Source: Portulaca oleracea | Lineage: Eukaryota; Streptophyta; Magnoliopsida; Caryophyllales; Portulacaceae | Assembly: GCA_029582165.1 (NCBI GenBank) | Contig: CM055888.1 | Coordinates: 35,139,408 to 35,203,407, forward strand | DNA: 64,000 nt | Reading direction: 5' to 3' | Shown: piece after piece, positions 1 to 10,411 of the stretch | Layout: each line of letters starts with the position of its first letter | How positions within the stretch are numbered: position 1 is the first letter of the stretch | Notes under the pieces: generated by a model | What the model was told of the DNA's origin: nothing | Seen by the model: the letters and a program-made list of their open reading frames with translations, nothing else | Databases searched by the model: none | Program-made: the position numbers and the translations under genes

Positions 1-409
1 GAAAGAGACGCAGTTTGATGGCGTCTTCCAACACGTTGTTGGCCTTGTAAGTGTCACAAGCTTGACGGAAAAGTCGAAGATGTCGGTTCAGGTCTTCATT
101 AGACAATCCATGGAATGGTGATTTGGATACTAAGTTGATCAAGGATTGTCGTAATTCGAAGTCGTTTGTTTGGATGGTCGGAACGTTGATTGCCGACTGC
201 GGATTAGTGACATTGGGAGTCAAATATTGCCCGAATGTCATATGTCGCTGTTCTCCCATCTCTTCTTCCTTTTCTGATTCCGATTTCTGCTCTTCTTTGT
301 CTATTTCTTGGTTTTCTTGAAATTCTTTCTCTATCCTTGCTCTTTTCCTTCTCTTTCGAAGTGTGCGTTCGATCTCGGGATCGTACTCAAAAGAGAAATC
401 CTTTTGCAT
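1..409 (-). CDS. gag: Athila-type gag, N-terminal part (runs off the left edge)
   Basis: An open frame of 136 codons starts at ATG 409-407 and has no stop before the window edge. It begins MQKDFSFEYDPEIERTLRKR, then a basic and Glu/Lys-rich stretch, then FHGLSNEDLNRHLRLF and, at the edge, DAIKLRLF. The FxGLxxEDxxxHLxxF and DAI(K/R)LRLF signatures are the start of the Athila/Ty3-gypsy gag domain, which forms the virus-like particle around element RNA. It lies about 120 bp downstream of the primer site, as expected for gag. No disabling change is visible in this part, unlike most coding copies in the window. What follows off the edge is unknown. Confidence 0.85.
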   Translation of the reverse strand, partial: MQKDFSFEYDPEIERTLRKRRKRARIEKEFQENQEIDKEEQKSESEKEEEMGEQRHMTFGQYLTPNVTNPQSAINVPTIQTNDFELRQSLINLVSKSPFHGLSNEDLNRHLRLFRQACDTYKANNVLEDAIKLRLF

Positions 410-531
410 AAACCTGAAAAAGACAAAAACAAGAATACCAAACATAATAAAGAAAAATAAAGAAAAATAACAAAAATTAAATGACCTAGTCACGGAGAGC
501 ACGTTCGTCCAATAGCGGTTGGGGAAACAAA

Positions 532-549
532 TCCCCGGCAACGGCGCCA
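532..549 (-). other. Primer binding site, tRNA-Asp type (Athila-1)
   Basis: The minus strand reads TGGCGCCGTTGCCGGGGA, the complement of the 3' end of plant tRNA-Asp plus CCA. It lies 6 bp inside the LTR end at 556. The 122-bp leader between it and gag (531-410) is A-rich with no feature recognised. Confidence 0.9.
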
Positions 550-555
550 AAAACT

Positions 556-1971
556 TGACAGACCTAAAACTAATAGGTGTCTATGTACTGCAAGTGTACG
601 GGTCTATGTAGTAATAAAATATCGTTCTCTCTCGGGGATTTGCGTTCAACCACGCATTGAACTAGTTTACTACAAAGAATGTTAGGCCTATCCAAAGGGT
701 GTGGTAAAGTTTTCTAAACTAAACTAGGAAAACTAAAATTTTTAGGGTTTAACCAGATACTAAAAAGCGTTCAGGGGAGTCCACTCCAGTCAATCAATCG
801 AATCGTCTACAATTCCGGTGCACATAAAAAGATAACTCCGGGTCTATAATCTTTCTAGGCCTTATCACTTCGATCTTTCGATCCTAGGTGAGTTACAGTA
901 ATTTAACTAAATATTATTTCTAACTATTTAGTCAAATTAAAGATAAAAACTGATTACAAATTGACCCTAGGCAAGAATCATTATGTCTAACTATTTTCTA
1001 AACCTATTTAATCTACTTAATCCAATTAAGGACTCAAACTGTCGTTCTGTTGTCAAGAATCTACGACCAGGTAAAGACTCAAACTGTCGTTCTATAGTCT
1101 AATTACCATGACAAACATCGCACACAGATAAAACGAATAAAAAGATAACCTAACACCGAAACTGTATTCAAATTCATCAAAAGACATTGAGTTTATCCCC
1201 CAAACTAAAGAAATTAGCTACTCCTGATACTAGAAATAAACATTGCGAAATTTAAACAAAAACAAGAAAACATAAAAGCAAAATAGAGATAATCGTGTTC
1301 GAATTGGCGGAATCGATCTCTTTGTGTCACCTGAATCGATCTCTTTCGTGTTCTTCAATCACAAGCAACAACCTAATCTAATAACAATGTGTTGGAATTA
1401 ATCCTAGAAAAAGTATCTAAAATCTACTCTAAAATTTCTTCTCAAAGCTCTCGAAAATGTCGGGGGAAAATCATATTGAAAAGTTGTTCTAAACGGCGCA
1501 GAAGAACCCCTTTTATACGCCTGGATTAGGGCATAAAACGCGGGCTGCGTTTTGCCCAAATTGTTAGTCTTCCGCGAAAAGCGTCAGCTGCGCCCCAAAA
1601 ACGCTCCCCGCGTTTTCTCTTCTTCCGTTTTGTGAACCTTCTAGACAAGACGCGGGCTGCATTTATAAAACGCAGGCTGCGTCTCCTCCTTCCGCCTTGA
1701 GCTGGGCTTGGGCCGTGTGAATGGGCCATTCTTTCTTTTCTTTCTTTTCTTCTTCTTCAACTCTTTTTTTATTTTCTTTGATTTTTGCTATTTTTCCTCC
1801 AATTCTTCATGCTTTTTGATATAATTTCATCAATTCCTGTAAAACATACCAAACTCGCGAACAAGTGTATAAATCACGGAAATCGACATAAAAATACGAG
1901 ATATCGGATACAAAAAGCATGAAACTAATATGTTTTGAGCCCTAAAAACTCTATATAAAAACAACTTATCA
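556..1971 (-). repeat. 5' LTR of Athila-1 (1416 bp)
   Basis: On the minus strand it starts TGATAAGTTG at 1971 and ends GTCTGTCA at 556, giving TG...CA termini next to the primer site. The half nearest the primer site resembles the LTR at 16079-17591, so the two belong to related families. No second copy is in the window for dating. Confidence 0.85.
1507..1683 (-). promoter_or_regulatory. Athila-1 U3: TATA box and repeated GCG palindromes
   Basis: The minus strand has GTATAAAAGGGG at about 1518-1507. Upstream of it are four copies of an imperfect palindrome, best seen as AAAACGCGGGCTGCGTTTT at 1535-1553, with variants at 1597-1616, about 1649-1665 and 1667-1683. This is a candidate core promoter with an iterated upstream element. 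Function is inferred from position only. Confidence 0.6.
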
Positions 1972-2063
1972 AGCATAGAGCCCATTGCGGTGCTAGTTAC
2001 TGTAAGATAAAGGAGTAGAGGCTCATCTGGTACTAGAGGCATAAGGACTAGTGGATGTTGCAA
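1972..2063 (-). pseudogene. Tat RNase H fragment
   Basis: The minus frame encodes HPLVLMPLVPDEPLLLYLTV followed by TSTAMGSML, the start of the Ty3/gypsy RNase H domain. It matches the plus-strand copy at 25359-25500. The frame runs on into the Athila-1 LTR, so the domain was interrupted by that insertion. Confidence 0.75.
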
Positions 2064-2929
2064 ATAATCCTTGACTTTTTTTTTTTTTCAAAAGCAGCTT
2101 GACATTGATTGGCCCATTCTATCTTACTTCCCTTCTTCAACTTCTTGAACAAAGGTTCACAGGTCATGGTGAGCTTTGAGATGAATCTACTGAAACCCCT
2201 TATCTCTTTTGGTCATAGTACACCTTTTGGATTGGGTTAAGGGTTTTAAAAAGGGTTACGGTTTGATGGAGAGGTCAAAGGTATGAGTGGTAGGTGGTAA
2301 GTCGGGATTGGATGAAAACATGAGGCTAATGTGGGTGGTGAAATGAAGGTTGAGTTCAAGCCCTTGTCCACTGCACATTTGGTTGAGTTGCTAGTCTAGG
2401 AGCATAGAGTGCAGACTGACTTTTCTCTTCTTTTTTTTCTTTTTTTTTTGTTTTTCTCTCTTCTTTTTTGTTTTAAACCCTGGATTCGATAAAATAAAAG
2501 ATGGGAAGGAGGTACACAGCAAAGATGGAAGGATAAGAGAAGATGAAGTTTTTCAGACTTGGTTTGCACGGATGATGGATAGATGAGAGAACTTCTCAGC
2601 TCAAGTAAAAAACACAAGCACGAAATTCTATTTGATCACATAGCAACAAGAGCAAAGAAATGAATGAAGAATTGACTATAACAGACTTTGAGCATGAAAT
2701 GCTTGACAACCAAGACTGTAGCTACTTCTAAAGCTCTTTTGATGATGTGCCCTCCTTGTCCTCGTATGGGGGATCCAAAGTCTAACAATTCTCTATGTTG
2801 TTCCCTCAGGATCTATGGTAGTTGCAGAATTTCTCGTCATCCAAATATTCCCTTTATGGTTAGCTCAGGCCTTGCCCTTGACACTAGACAAAAGAAGAAA
2901 ACCAACCATCCAAATGTATGCATGACCTA

Positions 2930-3660
2930 AATGACCTACATGGACTTCCTAAGATGAAAAACGCTTATACGCTGACTCGGGAGAGACTCAGCCAGGACAT
3001 GGGTTTCAATGTTCCAACTGACGTACATGAGACTTCCTAGGATGCAAGACCATTACATGTTGACTTAAGGAAAAGACTTACCCACGAGATTGGTCTACAT
3101 GTTCTAAATTCTATATGAGACCTCCGAAAGTACAAATGCCTATATGCTGACCCGGAAATCCTAACTTATGACATGGGTTTACATTAGACTTCTAAAAAAA
3201 GACGTATATTTACATGATAATTCTAGACACAAACTCACCCACGACATAGGTTTTCATGACCTATGAACCTATATGAGACTTTCTAAAGAATGCAAGACAC
3301 TTACATGCAAACACTAACACAAAGACTCATCCTAGACCTTATATGATACTTTCTAAAGAAAAAGACACTCATATCCTGACTTTTAAAACAAAGATTCGCC
3401 CATGACCTGGGTTTACACTAGACTTTCTAAAAGAGACAAACACACATTAACCTAGGAAAAGACTCACTTATGACGTAGACCAAAGACTCACCCATGACCT
3501 GGGTTTAGACTTTCAAAAACAAAACACACTTATTGACTTAAGGAAAGACTCACATATGACACGACCTTGTAGACTGAAAGATATTTACATGTAGACTTTG
3601 AAACAGAGACTCATCCAAGACTATTGTAAGACACCTATATACTGACCCAGGAAACAACAG
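2930..3660 (-). repeat. Degenerate tandem repeats in the Tat leader (GACTCACCCATGAC type)
   Basis: On the plus strand variants of GACTCACCCATGACATGGG, then TTTACATGAGACTT and AGACACTTACATGCTGAC recur about every 90-120 bp. The same units occur inverted at 23,860-24,420 in Tat-B. No open frame is maintained. Confidence 0.6.
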
Positions 3661-4029
3661 GTTGCGTGGTCATAACCTCTATATAATCCAAACAACAGCA
3701 CTTTTTACAACAAGAGCATTATAAAGGGCGGGATAAAGTCAAATATAGCGAGTGGATCATAAATTGAAAGGCACAATTCAGTGTTTCTCAATTCAGATGG
3801 GCCCAATCCACATGCCGACCGTTTTAAGGAGAATCCGTAACTTGGCCCAACAACTCAGACAACTCAAGCTATATTGAGTATTATGCGGACTAGAATAATG
3901 CTCAACGAGACCGACAACCTCTTTTTTTTATTTTAACTCTTTTTTTTTACTCAAGGAAAGTGGATGTTGTAAAGGACCAAATAAAGTCGTCAAAAGGCGA
4001 GTTAAAACAGACTTATAAACTTAATTATT

Positions 4030-4830
4030 AATTCCACCATGGATGGGCTTAACAATGGGCCGACCAGGGATTTGTCAGACTAAATAATTAAATTTATAAA
4101 TTAATTTTCTCTAACCTTGAGACTATTACACGGGCTATAACAACACACTGACTTTGTTTGATTATTAATCAATTTTCTTTGGACCATGAATAAGAGAATA
4201 TTGAGAAGGACTGAATAAAATCATCAAAGGTGAGTTAAAACGAATCGATAAACAAGGATAATTAACCTTTAAAACGGATGGGCTTCACCACCGGGCCGAC
4301 CGTAACATTTAAGGTTGATTAATCGAGTTTATAAATTTATTTCTGCTCAACCCAACGATTATTACGCGGACTAAAACAATATCTCAAAATTAGGTTCGAC
4401 ACCCAACATACAGACATGTATTTACACATAGTATACAACAAGTTTTATTTATTTACTTAGGGAAAACGGACATTGTAAAGGTATGGATAAAGCCAACAAT
4501 AAGAGAGTTATAATTAATTTATGGGCTTAATTGACAAATCTAATATGGTTGGGTCTAACAACGGCCCGACCATAAATATGATTGATTTATTAATTAAATC
4601 GATAGATTAATTTACTCAAGCCTAGTGACTATTATGCAGTCTAAGACATTATCCATTAACTTTGTTAGACTTTAAGGCCCATATAATATCATCAAAGGCA
4701 GGTCAATTTTTATTTATTAATTAAAATAATCATCCTCCAAGCATAAATGGGCCCTTCCACTCGGGCTAACCATGATGCCTTTTGGGTTAATTATTCGAAT
4801 TAATAAATAATCATTTTCTCAACCCAATGA
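4030..4830 (-). repeat. Degenerate ~200-bp repeats in the Tat leader (GGGCCGACC type)
   Basis: A unit with GATGGGCTTAACAATGGGCC, an AT-rich stretch and a GACTATTACRCGGRCTA element recurs near 4040, 4270, 4540 and 4745. Related units occur at 17,640, 20,500-20,730 and 23,250-23,740. The 370 bp from 3660 to 4030 hold further decayed units; from 4830 to 5354 I see only leader sequence similar to 22,690-23,160. Confidence 0.55.
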
Positions 4831-5354
4831 ATTTTATATGGACTAGAACAAAAACCTCCAACCTAGGGTCAACTCTAAAAAAACAAAAGAAGAAAAGGGG
4901 AAGGGATACACATAACACATAGCATCCAACATGAAAGGATACCCTAAACCAAGGTTCTATGTTCATGGATATCTATGGTTGGATTACATGGCCTACCGCA
5001 CGTTCTCACCACGGTTCTCTATTCCTTTAGGTAAGGAGTGTGAGATATTGCTCAAAGAAATTCAAGAAAGCCCTTTGAGTGTAACATGGGGAGAGGAGAG
5101 ACCAAATGCTTGGCGATGTAGGATGTATCACACAGGTAGTGGCTTACCCACTCTCAAGGGAATCACCTAGGTATACCTAAACCGTCGCCTTTGTGCTAAC
5201 ATGTCAAAAGACGCGATTAGTGGCCCGGTATGCAAAGGATGCCTAAAAAGAGTTATAAAATCGCGAAATAAATCAACTTCCCCTTTTTACAATTTCAAAT
5301 TAATTCGATTTTTTTTAAGTTTTACCCTCTTTTTAAGTTTAAGTCGCCAATCTG

Positions 5355-5664
5355 TAGGAACCGGAAAATCGCCCCCGTTTAGGGGTGTCGGTTTTCGGAT
5401 GCGCTACTTAAGTGATCGGGAGCCGACTAAGGTTGCTTAATCCTTAAATAAGGATATTTTTATTTTCGAAATTCATTTTCGGAGTGATGAAACTTTATTT
5501 ATTTTACAAATTCTTTTATATTATTAAAATATCCGAAATTACACTAAAATAATTTACTAATAAATTTAGTACCGGCCCATTATTCCATTCGAGCCCAAGA
5601 AGTAGCAAAGGGACTGCCATGGGACCCTAAAACCCGCGCGGGTTTTATGGTGCCATGGGCCGGG
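5355..5664 (-). repeat. Tat-L LTR, truncated (about 310 bp kept)
   Basis: The minus strand ends GGTTCCTACA at 5355, like the ends of the full Tat LTRs at 22658 and 63755. Only the end next to the primer site survives. It includes one AAAACCCGCGCGGGTTTT palindrome near 5630. The sequence switches to Tekay LTR at about 5664/5665. Confidence 0.75.
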
Positions 5665-5789
5665 CGTAAAATATAGCTTGACTTAATAGTTAAGGAGTGG
5701 GGGGATGTATCTGATGTTCTACGCAAGGGAAAACAAAGAGCCTAGCCTAATAACTCCTAGATTAAATAATGAGTTTAAGTAAAGATTAG

Positions 5790-6148
5790 CAAAAAATTAC
5801 TTAGAGGTACCCTAACTTTTGAAAAAACAATTTTTTGGTACCCTAACTTTTCAAAACTAATTTTGGGGTACCCTAACTTTTAGGATTAGAAATTACTAGG
5901 TGAATTTCCAACGAAACTCCGATTGATTCAAATCATTTTCATCCACGAAAACAAAGGGCATTTTCATCCACAAAAACACTTAATCAATTTTCCGCCTAAA
6001 ACTCACCGTTGAATTCAAATAATTGGCCGAAAATTCACCTAATCATTTCTAATTCTAAAAGTTAGGGTACCCCAAAATTAGTTTTTAAAATTTGTGGTAC
6101 CAGAAAAACATTTCACAAAAAGTTAGGGTACCCCTAAGTAATTTTTTG
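5790..6148. mobile_element. Mutator-type foldback MITE (359 bp) in the Tekay 5' LTR
   Basis: The ends are CAAAAAATTACTTAG and its exact reverse complement, and the arms pair imperfectly for about 120 bp each, with repeated GGTACCCTAACTTTT units. It is flanked by a perfect 9-bp direct repeat AAAGATTAG (5781-5789 and 6149-6157). The other Tekay LTR has this site empty with a single AAAGATTAG near 14,270. A 9-bp duplication is typical of Mutator-like elements. No coding capacity. Confidence 0.85.
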
Positions 6149-6185
6149 AAAGATTAGGGGGATGTATTTGGGATTAGAAGAGTAG

Positions 6186-6193
6186 TATAAATA
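6186..6193 (+). promoter_or_regulatory. Tekay LTR TATA box
   Basis: TATAAATA lies in GTAGTATAAATACTC and is conserved in the 3' LTR at 14306-14313. It is followed by a CT-rich transcript-leader-like stretch. Likely core promoter of the element. Confidence 0.6.
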
Positions 6194-6606
6194 CTCATCA
6201 TACTCACCATTTTTCACTATATCATCCTCTCCGTCTCACTCTCTCTCTTGAAACTCACCACCTCCAACCACCCTACTACGACCCCCCTCAGGCCACCGTA
6301 GTCGCCGGCGACCCCTAGGCTGCCGTCATATCCACCGTCAGCCGTCACCGCAACCTCAACCGTCCTCCTCTGCTTCCCGAACCCAGTACGCAACACCCAC
6401 GCCACCACCATCTGCCCTACTGCCGCCCAACTGCGACCTTCTACAACGTCGGAAACCTCCGCCGCCGCAGTCTCACTCGCCGCCACAACACCCACTACCG
6501 CCTAGTCATTCGTCACTCACGTAAATTTTCTAAAACCGAACACTCTGTTTTTCCCGAACGTATACTGTATGTGCATACTACTGTGCATTTCTTAAATACT
6601 AATCTC

Positions 6607-6607
6607 C

Positions 6608-6641
<34 letters not shown>

Positions 6642-6715
6642 TTTCAAGTATGTTTTCCTCAACCCAGCTCTGTGATGCACGTGTACTGCTACTTGTTCTT
6701 TTCGCCTCCTTTAAA

Positions 6716-6778
<63 letters not shown>

Positions 6779-7016
6779 GATGTTCATCATGGTTACTATT
6801 TTTATGTGATAAGTCATGATTTATGTGTCAATTATTGGGGTACATCTGATGTTATCATATGAAATTATAATTTTCTTTGTTGAGTTAGTTACTAGTATAT
6901 ATATAAAGTATATTCTCATTAAGAAAAATCATATTTTTGTCTTGTTGTTGATTGTTAGTCTTGGTTATTATTTTTGTTAACATGAAAGTTAATATGAGTT
7001 CGTATAAGTTAGTAAG

Positions 7017-7049
<33 letters not shown>

Positions 7050-7073
7050 GTTATTATTATTATTATTATTATT
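6607..7073. repeat. TTA/ATT microsatellites in the Tekay 5' LTR
   Basis: Three long TTA tracts occur at about 6607-6637, 6717-6778 and 7018-7073. Runs of Tyr or Leu in translations of this stretch come from the microsatellite and are not protein coding. Confidence 0.85.
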
Positions 7074-8211
7074 AGTTGTTTTCGATGTTACAAATAAGTT
7101 GGTGTTGTTCTATGTGAGTCTTACTTGCATTCATAATTAATAGAAACTTGAAATGTTTTAATTGGGGTAAGATTAGAAGTTGCAAGTACTAACTTTCGCT
7201 AGACCGAAAATAACTTGTAGGACCTATGTTAATTATAGGTTCGGGTTAGGTCGCAAGCGTTCTAGTAAGCTCGAGTGAAAGTTGGAGTGAACATCTGCAG
7301 GTAAATGTTTATGCCTTAATACCCCACGAGGGATCCTCTTTATATGTCCTTTTATTGCACTTTTAAACCTGCCTTATTAAACTTTCTTTCCACCAGACGT
7401 TTCTTGGGAAATTTTACCTAATTTTTTTTTTTTTTTTTGTAAACTTTAAGCGAGTTTCGGGTAACACCCAAAGATCAGGGTCTGGTATTCTGCAGGGCGT
7501 TATCAAGAGATCAGGGGATGCCCTAATATTTTTCCATCTATTCACTTCCCCGGGGTAAGTTGTGCACATAGTCTCTGGTAGACAAGGGATCTGATGTCTC
7601 ATTCTGTTTCTGACTCTTCTTAAGGATCTGGTGTCCTTTTCTGTCTGACTTGCTATTCTGAGGGATCTAGTGTCCCGCCCGCTGGATAGTTATTTATTAC
7701 TCCTCTAAATTAAATTTTATGGTTCTCTGTGGTGTTTTTTTTTTACTATATGTTTCTATTTTGTTTCGCGAAATCATTTGAGTTTTTCCCCTCCCTTTAA
7801 ATAATTAAAATGAATTTCAAAAGTGGTTTATTGTTAGGGGTAAACATTATTGAGTTTCGTCTCACGTTTGTAAAATTTTTTGTTTTCAAGTACTGAGTAC
7901 GATGACGGAATGGGAATATAGTATGAGGATGCGGTCGTAGAAGTTGTTTTTGAACAATAAGTTGTAGTATCAAACCTATTAAGTTGGAACCTTATAAGTT
8001 GTTACTTTGTTTTTATGTTGAATAATTGTTTTGAGACTTATTTAAAAATCTTCGTTAGTGAGGTTGCCAAGTTATGTCGTAGTACTTTTATGTTTTGGCC
8101 TTGTGTCTCCTTGGAGATACGGCAGTAACCTCCAATAAAATTGTTACTTCCGCTGTTAAGTTAAAGTCAATCTTTGACTTATTTTTGCTATCCTTCCGGG
8201 GTGTTACAAAA

Positions 8212-8229
8212 TGGTATCAGAGCATTAGG
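8212..8229 (+). other. Primer binding site, tRNA-Met type (Tekay-1)
   Basis: TGGTATCAGAGCATTAGG follows the LTR end TTACA by three bases. TGGTATCAGAGC is the classical initiator tRNA-Met primer site of many plant LTR elements. Confidence 0.9.
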
Positions 8230-9293
8230 TTCGACCTAGTAGCTCATTAAGTTAAACTAAGTATTCACCTTAAGACTTAGGAAGCCAACTTCGGAGCGAT
8301 AAGTGTAGGATGGGGAAAACGGGTTATCATTCTCTGTTTAATTATATGATGTTATTGTGACTTACTTATGTCTTCGATGGCAGGGGATAGATGATGAGAT
8401 TCAGCATTGTCACCAATTTCCCCTGCCTTGTTTCCATAGGGATTTTAAGAGGAAGGCTGGTGATTCGCTATTTGCCCATGCAAACAAACTATATGACATA
8501 TTGAACGTGCTAACAGGGGACCACATGACCTGTTTGACTGAAGAGGTCAACGTGGTCACTCTATTTCTACTTACCCTTGAGAAGGACCTCGAGTGGGGAT
8601 ACCGTTGTCTCAGGTGTTGCCCCCAGCCCCAGCCGACACCGAGTGTTGTTGGTGTGGGAGAAATCCAATTTTTGATGATGTGGTTGACATAATCAACCAT
8701 ATGAAGACGATAGTTCCGCACGACGAGAACGAGATAGTAATGGATGGGGAGGATCCACCCCCACCCCCAGAAGATGATAACGACATATCTGGTCACAAGA
8801 ATGAGGTCAAGGAGGAGAAGAACCTTATAAAGACTACTTGGTTGACCCAGAAGATAGTCAAATTTAAGGATCCTGAACCCGTAGACAACCTAGATTAGGA
8901 TTCCGATGCTGGGGAAGAATAATTAGGGTTCCTATAGATGATAGTAGTAGATTTAACCCCACCATCTTGAACTTTTAAGTTTTTCCGTAAGAGTTTTGAA
9001 ATAATTAGTGTATGCTGACCTTAGTTGGCGTACAACTTGACTTTTATCTATGCTGCTATTATTTTTTTTTTGTTTGGAGATTATTAGTATCCTCTAAATT
9101 TTTCCGATATGGGGTTAAAATATTTTCCGAGAGTAGTAAAAAAAAAATTCTTTTATGATATTACCTGACTTAGCAAATTGATTGTCCTTTTATGTACTAC
9201 TATCTGCCATTCTGAGAATTAATAGTACAATAAGTTTTGAGTTAGTAAGAGATAAATCAATAGAAGTAGTAAACCAATCGTTTCTGACGCGGA
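8230..9293 (+). other. Tekay-1 leader with an unrecognised acidic ORF
   Basis: More than 1 kb separates the primer site from gag, long for this lineage in my experience. A 102-codon frame at 8593-8898 has a run of five prolines within an acidic stretch (GEDPPPPPEDDNDISG). I recognise no domain. It may be decayed leader, a captured fragment or an unmarked insertion. The rest (8900-9290) is AT-rich with nothing recognised. Confidence 0.4.
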
Positions 9294-10411
9294 ATGGCTG
9301 AAGACAACGGGTCTCAAATCAATGGGGGACTTCCCCAACCCTTGGCTAGCTTAAGGCAACATTATGCTCGACTACACCAAGCGCCCCAAGAGGCAGCCAC
9401 AGGCATTGGAGGGGAACCACCCCTAACTGGAGCTGAACTTACTAGCATTTTAATGATAGATCTAATGGTTGCCCAGAATGAATAACTCCAATGGATTGCT
9501 GAACGGAGTGGTGAGCCTAAGCAGACCAACAACTCCTCCCTGTTCCAGCAATTCAACAGTCTCAACCCACCCACCTACTCTGGAATAGCTGACCCCAAGG
9601 TGTTCGAAGAATGGATCAGAGGAATTGAGAAAACCTTCGATGCCATCCAATGTCCAGATGAACTGAAAATCAATTTTGTTGGGTACCACTTAAAACACGA
9701 GGCTGATTTGTGGTGGGTAAATGTGAAGGATAGACAGAACGAGCCGGAATTCGGATGGAACCAATTTAAGGAGATACTCAAGAATCGTTTCTACCCCATG
9801 TCTCTTGAAACGGCCAAGGAAAAAGAATTCCTGGAGCTAAAACAAGGAGGAAGCAGTGTGCTGCAATATGCTTCCAAGTTTATGGAATTATCTCGTTTCG
9901 CACCCGTCTATATAGCCAATGAACAACTGAAGATGGATCGATTTAGTAATAGCTTGAAGTTCAAAATCCAAGATCGCATGTCGGCGCGGACTTTCACGTC
10001 ATATCAAGAAATGTTGGATGTTGTATCAATGTAGAGAGGGTACTTGACGCTTGGGAATCTGACACAACCCAACAAAACAACAAGAGGAGGGATCCCCCTC
10101 GCTACAACCCTACCCCCTTGAACCAGGATAAGAGGAACCGCCCAAACAGCTGGTAGGGAAATCAAGGGCGAGGGTCACCAATTGTGCCAACTTGCAGGGC
10201 GTGTCGCAGGCCATGTCACCTCTCCCGAGACTACCGGGTAAATGTGAGGTCAAGATGTTTTAGGTGTGGCAATCCCCGTCATATGGTCAAGGATTGTCCC
10301 CATCCAGCCCCATCAGGCTTAAACAATGGGGGAACCTTAAATCGAGGAGCTCCACCACCGGCTAATCAGAATCGAGGAGGATACAATGGAAATCAGGGAC
10401 AACAATACTAG
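9294..10411 (+). pseudogene. gag: Tekay gag, broken
   Basis: The ATG at 9294 begins MAEDNGSQINGGLPQPLASL. One frame carries the retrotransposon gag domain (PPTYSGIADPKVFEEWIRGI; FVGYHLKHEADLWW; FKEILKNRFYP; SVLQYASKFMELSRFAP) but is cut by TAA at 9483-9485 and TAG at 10032-10034. The CCHC zinc knuckle CFRCGNPRHMVKDC is in another frame from 10184, so there is also a frameshift. Another TAG at 10409-10411 ends that segment. The protein would package element RNA; this copy cannot make it. Confidence 0.85.

Larger units (their letters stand above)
1..1971 (-). mobile_element. Athila-1: 5' end of an Athila-type Ty3/gypsy retrotransposon
   Basis: Read on the minus strand the order is LTR (1971 down to 556), tRNA-Asp primer site (549-532), short leader and the start of gag (409 down to the window edge). 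The rest of the element lies to the left of the window. At 1971/1972 the LTR abuts Tat sequence, so it was probably inserted into Tat-L. The other LTR and the target duplication cannot be seen. Confidence 0.85.
1972..5664 (-). mobile_element. Tat-L: truncated Tat/Ogre-like Ty3/gypsy element
   Basis: On the minus strand this runs from an LTR end (5664-5355) through a damaged primer site and a long repetitive leader to an RNase H fragment at 1972. It is the inverted counterpart of 22,350-25,460 in Tat-B, with which it shares the LTR end, leader repeats and the RNase H peptide. At the primer site only GATTGGCGAC remains before the leader, so a deletion has removed its 3' part. Its left end is cut by Athila-1 and its right end by the junction with Tekay-1. 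Confidence 0.8.
5665..8208 (+). repeat. Tekay-1 5' LTR (start missing, with a 359-bp MITE inside)
   Basis: From GTAAAATATAGCTTG it matches the 3' LTR from about 14155. It ends GTGTTACA at 8208, three bases before the primer site. It contains a MITE (5790-6148), a TATA box, a C-rich stretch (6230-6510) and long TTA microsatellites. From about 7080 to 8208 I see ordinary AT-rich LTR sequence only. Confidence 0.8.

Noticed and set aside
6217..6495. 92-codon minus-strand frame in the C-rich part of the Tekay LTR
   Set aside because: It lies in the LTR opposite to transcription, has simple Val/Gly/Ala composition, and is not preserved in the other LTR.
6650..7140. ORFs with long Tyr or Leu runs
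   Set aside because: They are translations of TTA microsatellites.
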